Assembly: GCA_036346225.1 (NCBI GenBank)
Contig: JARFIW010001082.1
Coordinates: 5,022,001 to 5,086,000 of the forward strand
Source of the DNA: Platerodrilus igneus
Lineage: Eukaryota > Arthropoda > Insecta > Coleoptera > Lycidae
DNA: 64,000 nucleotides
Reading direction: 5' to 3'
In this document: positions 55,613 through 64,000 of the stretch, piece after piece
Layout of the letters: every line of letters starts with the position of its first letter
Position numbering within the stretch: position 1 is the first letter of the stretch
Notes under the pieces: model-generated
What the model was told of the DNA's origin: nothing
The model's database searches: none
Seen by the model: the letters and a program-made list of their open reading frames with translations, nothing else
Made by a program: the position numbers and the translations under genes

Positions 55613-56530
55613 GCTTTGATGTAGTAAATCTCTTTACAAATGTCCCTATAAACAAAACGCTTAATATTATAAAAAACAAACTCGAAAAAGATGGCAATCT
55701 TAAAGAAAGAACAAAACTAAGTATATCATCGATTATGGAATTACTTGGTTTATACGTAAATACCACATATTTGCAAATAAATGATCAATTTTACAAACAA
55801 AGCTTCGGAATGGCAATGGGAAGTCCACTATCCCCAATCTTCAGTAATATATTCATGGAGGAATTCGAAAAGATGTGATATTCACACAAAAATTGAAACC
55901 ATTGATCTGGTGGAGATACGTTGATGATGTTTATGCTATTTGGCCTCATAATATAGAATTAATTAAAAACTTTATACAGTCAATTAACGAAATAGAACCA
56001 ACTATTAAATTCACATATGAATTAGAACAACATGGAAAACTTCCGTTTTAGATATTCTAGTTAGCAAAAACGATACAACAATTAATACATCGGTATATAG
56101 AAAACCAACGCACACAAACAGATACTTAAACTTCGATTCAAACCACCCACAATGTGTCAAACGAGGAATTATCAAAACCATGTATGATAGAGCAAAATTA
56201 ATATCATCAAACGAAGAAATTTTAAAGAAAGAGAAAGACTTAATCAGATGTACACTAATAGAAAATAAATATCCTAAAAGAATAATAGAGAAAGAAATGA
56301 ATAAAAACCCTAAAATAAAGAAAAGAAAACAAAAACAACGATACACACCACAAAATGCTCTCAATACCATACATAAAAGGATTCTCCGAAAAATTCAAAG
56401 AATAGGAAACAAATTTAGAATTAAAACAGTATTTAGAACCAACAATACACTAAGAGCACAATTAACAAAACAAAACCCAAAAACGCAATACAAAATTCAA
56501 AAACTGTATCTACAAAATACCGTGCGAATG
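55613..56530 (+). pseudogene. PLE-C RT catalytic core and thumb (right copy)
   Basis: Continues the RT in shifted frames: SFDVVNLFTNVPINKTLNII (motif A Asp), GLYVNTTYLQINDQFYKQSF, GMAMGSPLSPIFSNIFMEEF, a TGA-type break near 55876, WWRYVDDVYAIWPHNIELI (catalytic Asp pair), FTYELEQHGKLPF followed by a stop near 56049, then KPTHTNRYLNFDSNHPQCVK and the 117-codon thumb frame 56180-56533 (MYDRAKLISSNEEILKKEKD). Two or three lesions only. Compared with the left copy they fall at different places, so the copies decayed independently after, or were different before, the arrangement formed. Confidence 0.87.
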
Positions 56531-56870
56531 TAATAAGTTTTATATAGGAGAAACTTCCAGACCATTTGAAGTTCGATTAAGAGAACATAAATCATATATA
56601 AAAATAGAAAATTTGAAAAATCCATGATTTGCCAACATGCATGGGACTCAGTCATAAAATAAAATGGGAAGATGCAAAATTATCGACAAAGAAGAAAACA
56701 ACCAAAAACGCAAAATCAAAGAAGCTGCCTATATAACCTACATAAAAATAACTGCGTTGCAAACGAATCCGTGACTTTCAGTAAACAATGGATTCCATTA
56801 CTAAAAGAAATAACAAAAGAAATAACAAATGAAGATCAAATGCCCACAATATCTAGGTAGCATTGCAAGT
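56500..56870 (+). pseudogene. PLE-C GIY-YIG endonuclease (right copy)
   Basis: Plus strand: CIYKIPCECNKFYIGETSRP, FEVRLREHKSYIKIENLKNP, a stop near 56628, then HAWDSVIK-like and, after a frame change near 56690, IKEAAYITYIKITALQ. The Cys motif, YIGET, RLREH and the Glu of KEAAYI are the active-site pattern. The frame 56672-56860 (LHKNNCVANESVTFSKQWIP) is the C-terminal end seen also in the left copy. Confidence 0.8.
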
Positions 56871-57892
56871 TTTTCCTGGGTTTTCCTTGCGATATTAACA
56901 TGAAATACAGCCTACATACATGATTTCTATTTATACATACAATAACTAATTACATAACAATAAGCATATTAACTAGAAAACCATTATTGCGGCAAATTAT
57001 AAATGTTGGGGATCTTGGTAGCCACAGGTTGCTTAACCCCCTTCACTGAATCTCGGTAAAATAAGACATAAAATCAGAAATCTCTCAATTGTATAAATAG
57101 AAACATGTTAAAAAATGCCAATTTCAAAGTTATTGAATTTATATAAAATTCACCAATAAAATTAATCAGCTGATTTCACGTTAAGCGTATTGGCTACCAT
57201 AGGAAAGTCGATCCCAGGTCGCAACACAAATTGAAGGCAATCATTCTTTTAAACTTTAAAAATTTTTGCTTAGTGTACTCAAACCAAATATTTCAAACAT
57301 CAATAAATCAAAGTAACCTTCAATTTATGTCTTAAACGTCAAACTTGAAGTTTTTATTATTTTGACAACGATCCTAGGTCATGGATCGAAACGTAAATAA
57401 AATAGATTTTAAAAACTATGAGTGGTTTCATTCCCAAAGAAGATTAAGAAAAACATTAAACTTGTATATACATCAATTTGATGTCATAAATTTTGAAGCA
57501 ACTGACGGTTGGAAATATTTTCTTTAAAGTCCGCTTTATTATGCTGATAAATTCGAAGAAGGTAACCTTTTAAATATGCAGGTGTTTTTAATTATTGACT
57601 GTTTAAAATAGCAATTCTTGGAGTCTATATTTCACATCAAAATTTATGACATCAAATTGATGTATATACAAGTTTAATGTTTACAATTTATATTTAAAAA
57701 CGTTTAATTTTGTTAGTTTTACAAGTTTTTCCAAGATTTTTATAATGTTTGTTATGCTAGTTTTCAATTAATCTCAAGTTTATAGCCTGTGATCAAGAAT
57801 TTAAATAAATTCGAAAATTTAGGCCATAAAAAAGAGTTTTCAACTTAATCCAGAGACCTCAAACCCACAAATCAATTTTAAATTACAAATAT
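56871..57892 (+). repeat. PLE-C 3' region with end modules (right copy)
   Basis: Mirrors 51753-52640: GAATCTCGGTAAAATAAG, CAGCTGATTTCACGTTAAGC, the GATCC/GGATC-GAAACG module at 57362-57396 and the GTGATCAA-GAATTT/AAATTC-GAAA module at 57785-57826. It is interrupted at 57451-57682 by a rearranged segment, listed separately. Confidence 0.85.
57451..57682. repeat. 139-bp copy of element X inside a 46-bp inverted repeat
   Basis: 57451-57496 and 57637-57682 are perfect reverse complements (AAACATTAAACTTGTATATA ... AAATTTTGA). Between them, 57497-57635 is identical by eye to 51257-51395 of element X copy C, in the same orientation (AGCAACTGACGGTTGG ... TCTATATTTCAC). The left PLE-C arm has neither the inverted repeat nor the copy. 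Confidence 0.92.
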
Positions 57893-57911
57893 TTAGGTCG
57901 TAATTATTTTC

Positions 57912-57917
<6 letters not shown>

Positions 57918-57958
<41 letters not shown>
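57918..57958. repeat. (AT)n microsatellite right of PLE-C
   Basis: Uninterrupted AT run 25 bp beyond the right end of the PLE-C pair, mirroring the run at its left end. Confidence 0.95.
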
Positions 57959-57961
<3 letters not shown>

Positions 57962-60900
57962 GGTATATCTAACCCTTTCCCTCTTTTCTTCTCAATTATT
58001 TACTACGGCATTGTAATCATGAATTACTATTAATTTAAATTTTCCTTGCATAAATTTTATATTGTGTTTTCTTTTGTTTCTTTTTCATTCGTTTTTCTTT
58101 TCTTCCGTCTTGTTTTCTCTTTTGTTCTTAAACAAAAGTTTTAGTGTTCAAATTGAAATATACCTAAATTAGGATTTATGATTGTTCGCACTAGTCTCCC
58201 TCTCCTAGCCCAAACTATTGTATACAAAGAGCTATATTCCAGGCTACTATATAGGTTAAACACTTAAACTGCATAGGTGTTTTATATATGTTATAAATAT
58301 ACCGATTAATCTACAATGGAAATTAAATAAAAGTAAAAACATAAAATAAATATGCAAAAACCCTATAGCACATTACAATTAAACGTAACTTTGATACACA
58401 ACTTCGTTAAATCTGTATCTGTGGTTAACACAATTTGAAACTTTCTATATAAATAGATATAATATCAATTATGTTGCTAAGTTATTGAATATTTTCCTTA
58501 TCTGTTTTCTTTGTCTCATTATAAAGGTTGAAAATTAAAATGTTATACTATTCCCAGTTGAAGTAATATATTTGGAAATGAACAGACCAGTTATCACTAA
58601 ACTGCCACTCTAAACTTTTAAGTTTGTATATGGTATAACTATTTTTTCTACTGGTTGGGGTTATTTTTATATCCCCAAATGTGACCAGTAACCTTTAAGG
58701 AAGGATTCCCTTAAAATGATGGAACGCAATTATCTTCCGACTATGCTAGGGGTCCATTCCTTGGGCAGAGCTTATGAGGATTGGTCGTGGTTCTTTTTAC
58801 AAAGCATTATTTTATTACTAGGGCTAGATTCTCGACAAAACAGGGGTTTAAACAGGGCGCCACCAAGTCTGTAATTTTAAACGCAGGGTTTGCTTAAGGG
58901 GGACTTGGGCGTCCTTAAGAAGGAATACCGTATTAACTGCTGACGCAGGAGCTGTAAAGAAAATTTAATTAAATATACTAAAATGAGGACACGAGAAGTT
59001 TTCTCTTGCTACCTCATCTAAAAAAAAACAGCATAGATTAATCAGGCAACAATAATATGAACACAGGTTTTGTTCTTTAAATACTGCAAAGGCTATTAAA
59101 GCTCCTTTTTAATTGGGTTTACTACTTTACCCTATTTGGTTTTAATCTTTGTCACCTTACTTCTGAACGTACTTGTTCAGAATAAAACAATTAATTAAGA
59201 AAATTAAATGTTGTTTCTTTAATTAAAAATGGTACTTTCATAAAAATTGTAGATATAAAATGTATGTTTAAGAAAAGATAATACAAGCTTCATCTACTCA
59301 TAAAGTAGAATTATATATACAAAGAAAAATATCAAGACTTCGAATGTTACTTTGATTACAAAAAGCTAATTTGAATTTATACCAGAAATGTCAGATCTGC
59401 TTTTTCTGTTTACACTTTATAAAACTTTAACTACTTCTCTATTAATTCGTTATTTAAAAATCGTAAGTGAAATCATGCATAAATGAAACATCAATAAGAA
59501 CTCTTTAAGTTCACATTATTTTATAAAATTTAATAACTGTAATTGTATTGAACTAATATTGTCAACAAAAATTTACTAAGGTCCCTTTTTAATATGCGAA
59601 ATAGATTTGTCAAAATAGATAGTTACAAAACAATTTTCTGAAGCAGCCTGGTATTTAAAATCGCCAAATGTAGACATGATGCAAGAATAATTTAATCTCT
59701 TACCTTGGCTCTGCAGGTGTTCTTTACATGTTGTCTTTACAACATATTTGGGCAAGTGTTTATACATACATTTTCAGAAAACAAGTGACGTCAAATCCAC
59801 ATGATCCAGCGAACACGAACAGCTGCGTGACCATTGGACTGGACCATGCTAACTTCCATGCGTTTTTGTTATACGCACGAACTGGACCAACAAAATTCCA
59901 ATACTTTCAAAAGCGTCTTCGGACTTAATTTGTAAACCATAAAAATTTCTACCTACTTTGTAGAACGTTTCTTTTACATTCCAACATATTGCTTTTCCAT
60001 AATATAACACAAAATCCAACTATCCTTCGTGCGGTTGAAGGACGTTCATATTTTATATTCGCAGATGTAAAAGTAAAATTTTATCTTCCATTAAACACAG
60101 CCTGTTCGCTGCTTTAGTTTTGTAAAACCAGATAATACAAAACGACTTCTTAAAGTTGTTAATTATAATATAAAAATCTAGTTGACGAATTCTACAAAGC
60201 GTTAAAAAACATATCTTATCGTACTTTTACGAAATCACTAAAGAATTGTTTTCTGTGTTATTTACACAAATGTTCAAAGAATAATTAAATGAGTTTATCT
60301 CAGTAACTATTGAAACGAAGTTATTTATTAGAAGTCATGTAAGATCGACTTTTAAACGGAACGTTATAACAAAAATAATGAAGATTATTAAAAATAAAAT
60401 TACGAAGAGTGTAATTATGAGAAGGGAAATTTATCAAACGAACATCTTCTATAAGTTAAATTATCAAAAGAGCAATTACCAAAAGATTGGATAAGATAAA
60501 ATAAAATAAGATAAGAGCGCTACAACAAATTATTTAGTTGATCTAATTAATTATTATTTTAATTCTTACCATTGTTAAAATCACAAAGCCTGGTATTTTA
60601 GCGCACTAGGGCTGTACTCCGCACAAAAACTAGGCGTAAGTTACACGCCAGAACCTTTAGTGGTTCCATTATTTTCTCTACGAGAGCTCTGGCAAAAGTG
60701 GGTGCAAATGTGCTATGCACTAAACAGGAAAGGTGTTTGGTCTTGATAATAGTTGTATTAACTTTCTGCGCCTGATGTTAGCAACCAAACTAACATTTCT
60801 GTATGGCGGTTAACACATACAATATCGATACTTGTTTGTTTTAAAAATGGTTCGCATAATTAAATGACTTTACTTGAATTATTAGAACTAAAATTCGTTG

Positions 60901-63590
60901 ATATAGTGTAGCGGTCAAAAAAACTGTTACAATGGAACAATGCTTTTTAATTGTCATTATCAGATTAAGGAAAAATTTGAAAAACGCTTTGTTTGATAAA
61001 ATTTTATCTGTCACGTCTATTTTGCAAATTTTTTGTAACAGGGAAGCCATCCTTATGCAAAGTATAGTACTGATATTTTTGGTAAACACTTTCACACCGC
61101 ATACAAGTTACAATGAAATCCAAAGCAAACACTGAACAGTGTTTCACACTCATTGTTTTAGTCCACTTGTTCTAGATTAATAGACTTTTGAAAAGATGAT
61201 AGCATAATAAATACTATGCACGCAAGCCACGCACGTACTCACTTGTAAGCGGAGAAGCTCTTTACACACAGACACACATGCATTATAACAGCGTGTCACA
61301 CAGACATTTACGTGCATACCAATAATGAAGAAAAGAGCTGCTTGGCAAGTCCTCTAACATGCGTCCTTATACAGTAACTCACATTGTAACTACCACGACC
61401 TAACACAAAACGACACTCACTCGTATTCATATAAACAGTAAAACACTCAAAATCTTTATGCAATGCATATCTGCGTGCACATGCATTGAAATCGGAGTCA
61501 CTTAAAGACCAACACTTAGGGTAGTACACGCAATTGCAATCTCTTGACATGCACGCAGATACAAGGATGCTTTCATCGGCCCGGTAAAAATAATCAAAAC
61601 AGATTATTTATTGGACGATCTGTCGAATGATATCCAAATTCTTTAATTTCGTCCTACAAGATTATGATCTGTTCCAGAAATGGCAATGGAATATAATGCA
61701 AATTCCACCCCAACAAAAAGATTTCGAGATAAGAATCGCACCCCCGCGTGCATGGGATCTTGTAAACACAAAAGCGCACATAGACTGAGAAGGTTACGTT
61801 TTATATTGGCCAAATGAGGTGCAGTATAGGTGAAAAATACAAGCTATTGCTTATTATGGTTGCTATGTTGTTGGAATTGTTACTGATTCCCACCGTTTCT
61901 TCTATTCTTCTACCATAAAGGAAAGGTATTTTATCCATCAATTTAGTTTGACCTAAATTAATAGTGTTACCTGTCTCATGTTAGTGTTCAGTCACTGTTC
62001 AACAACTGCACTGACTAGATCTGAAACACCTTTTTGCTCATTTATTCTGATTTATAGCAATTTCCATTTCTCGACGTATACCACACTACTGCTTTTTTGC
62101 GGTAACAGTTGTTCATAAGACTGAATTTTTAGATAGTATAGTTCTGTGGTAAAATGTTTTTGGTGAAATCTTAATGGCATGGTGAACCAATTTTTACCGC
62201 CAACTTTTAGGAAGGATGAAAAAGGGTGTTAAGGTATTTATTCGTGTATGTTGAGGTTTCGGTGAGACGTATATGTTGCGAGGCTGCGGACAGCTAGTAC
62301 TTCAAGAGATGATAAGGTTCCATTCTTTTAGAGCTCCGTGGTTAATTTTACACCTATATCCGTAATAGGCACCTTAAAGAAATGAGATATTACGTCAAAC
62401 CTGATAGTATATCACAAATACCAAGAGTATATTTACCCTTGATCTTGGTAGTATACTGATCACTTTTTAGCTAACATCTCTATTCACAAAATTACCTGTC
62501 ACAAATTTTGTCAGCATTACAATCTTCTACCACAGGCTGATGAATCTGAACATCCGATTACCCTAATAGATAAATGCTTGTCGTCTATATAATCTGTATT
62601 TTGTGGACAGATTTACCAACAAACACTAGCACGCCAGAAGGTTCGCCCTTATCTCCTGTTGTGGCAGACATCTTTATTTTATCATTTGAAGCTATATTTC
62701 ACAGTTGTGTTCTGGTCCGAACGTGAACAACCACTTCGGAACCTTTTAAAGCACTTAAACGTTCCTCCATAAAGACAAAATTCACTCTGGAAATTGAAAA
62801 AATGGATCTATGACAGTAGTTGATGTATTTGTTGTCCGTTGATCTATCGCGACGGATAAACCATTATATATACCGAAAACATACACACATACGGTTAAAC
62901 ATCTTCTCATCACTATCCTTCATATCATTTTTCGGTAAATAACTCTTTAGTTCAGGGTGCGATTAGGATTTCATAGTCAGAACACTTTACCAAAATACTG
63001 TCCAAACTAAAATCCAACTTTATAAATAACAGTAACCACTAAATAAATATCTAAAAAGCAAACAATGACACCTTTACCCGACCCAAAACGTCAAACCACA
63101 GCACAATTTAAATACACAGTGTTCTGGGGTACTTCCATATGTACATAAAATAACCGGCCGCATTAATAAAATCCTACAAAAAACATAATAAAAACTGTTT
63201 AGTAACATGCCATTAAAATAGCACAAACCCTGCCATCTCCGAAAGACACAAAACAGCCTTAAAGCTCCAAGTGTACTCTGAATGTCCGGAAACGACGCGC
63301 AAAAAATTTAGCGGAGACTCTACAAAAGAAATTGATGTCCTGTCATGGTTTTTCCCAATCTGAATGGATTCGTACCTTGAAGAAGTTCTAGAATATTTGA
63401 ACGGGTAGATTGAATTGTGCGTTTTAGTGAGCTAAAGATCTAAACTATAGGTTTAACCACCGCATTACCTCCTAAGTACACAACGTACCAAAAACGTTTT
63501 AGAAAATGATGGCATTCTATGAAGCAAATGATTCCAAAATTAAAATAGTCTCCGAGGAATTTTAGAAGCATGAAGCAAGTCAAGTAGGCA
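57959..63590. other. 5.6 kb of AT-rich DNA with no recognised gene
   Basis: No mobile-element motif or long frame. 60488-60520 is a short AAATA/GATAA low-complexity run; the 80-codon minus frame 61308-61550 is Cys-rich but unrecognised; GGGCGCCACC occurs at 58855-58864. Confidence 0.4.
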
Positions 63591-64000
63591 TGCTAGATAA
63601 TTTGAACATTAAAATTGATAGGTTAGCATTAGGCATAGCAGAGATTAGCGAAGTACAGTGGCCAGAAGAAAGAGATTTTTAAGAGGAGACTTTAGGATAA
63701 TTTATACAGGATAGGAGGAAGGAAATTCTGGGGATAGTTATGCAAAAAAAGATAGCACAATGTGTAGAAAACTACTTACTAAAGAGCGAAAGAATACTCA
63801 TGGTTAGATTAGAGTATAAACAAGTACATAAAGTAACAATACAACTATACATGCCCAACTCTAGCTACAGTGAGGAAGAGATAAAAAAGATCTACAAAGA
63901 TATCGAAGACATGCTAAGATTTGCAAAAGGACATGAAAGTTTAATAGTTATGGGGGTTTTCGTGCAGTGGTAGGCGAGGGTAGAGAAGGAGCGATGTATT
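63590..64000 (+). pseudogene. LINE endonuclease domain, N-terminal part, runs off the window
   Basis: Start of ORF2 of a non-LTR retrotransposon (AP-endonuclease fold; similar sequences are often labelled craniofacial development protein 2-like). 63600-63680: LNIKIDRLALGIAEISEVQW, where the catalytic Glu of SEVRW is kept, then a stop. 63740-63973: KKIAQCVENYLLKSERILMV, TIQLYMPNSSYSEEEIKKIY, and HESLIVMGVFVQW, in which a frameshift replaces the usual MGDFNA(V/K)VGEG; the other frame resumes with VVGEGREGAMY. A lost GDFNA Asp and the frameshift mark it as dead. The RT part should lie to the right of the window. Confidence 0.78.

Overview
AT-rich metazoan nuclear DNA, most likely arthropod and probably insect. 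The evidence is the mix of mobile elements: BEL/Pao, Ty3/gypsy, Penelope-like elements (PLEs) with GIY-YIG endonuclease, an I-clade LINE with RNase H, a Tc1/mariner-type transposase, a tRNA-derived SINE, a 157-bp satellite and many (AT)n tracts. I find no convincing host gene. Almost every coding-like stretch is a decayed transposable element carrying frameshifts and stops.

Layout. 1-1.5 kb: Ty3/gypsy gag and protease (minus), with a possible primer-binding site and LTR to about 2.3 kb. 2.5-3.2 kb: copy A of an unnamed ~1.9-kb repeat, called 'element X' here. 5.9-8.0 kb: PLE-A (minus), 5'-truncated. 8.6-9.1 kb: a foldback element with ~190-bp inverted arms made of ~20-bp subrepeats. 10.7-11 kb: possible LTR. 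12.9-13.65 kb: mariner-type pseudogene. 13.7-16.4 kb: a 152-bp fragment of element X, a 5'-truncated PLE-A copy, then a full-length element X (copy B). 16.4-19.4 kb: PLE-B as two head-to-head copies. 23.7-25.3 kb: satellite array with an internal inversion. 25.5-30.5 kb: broken BEL/Pao element with a 3' LTR. 30.9-32.6 kb: LINE tail (minus) and Ty3/gypsy pol remnant (plus). 33.3-33.85 kb: solo LTR with a 4-bp target duplication. 34.9-35.2 kb: G-rich low-complexity tract. 37.3-37.6 kb: SINE with 15-bp target duplication. 39.6-40.4 kb: two tRNA-like repeats. 42.1-47.1 kb: I-clade LINE (minus). 47.2-47.9 kb: 3' end of another LINE (plus). 49.8-51.7 kb: element X copy C (minus). 51.75-57.9 kb: PLE-C as two head-to-head copies, an inverted repeat of about 6 kb. 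58-63.5 kb: no recognisable gene. 63.6-64 kb: start of a LINE endonuclease domain running off the window.

The most interesting signals concern the PLEs. Two families are arranged head to head. The termini carry short modules that look like decayed hammerhead ribozymes; in one of them the stem before the GAAA core keeps pairing through a compensatory base-pair change between copies. One PLE arm contains a 139-bp exact copy of a piece of element X framed by a 46-bp inverted repeat. Element X itself (TATA box, possible splice donor, polyadenylation signal, no coding capacity, always beside (AT)n tracts) may be an undescribed non-autonomous family.
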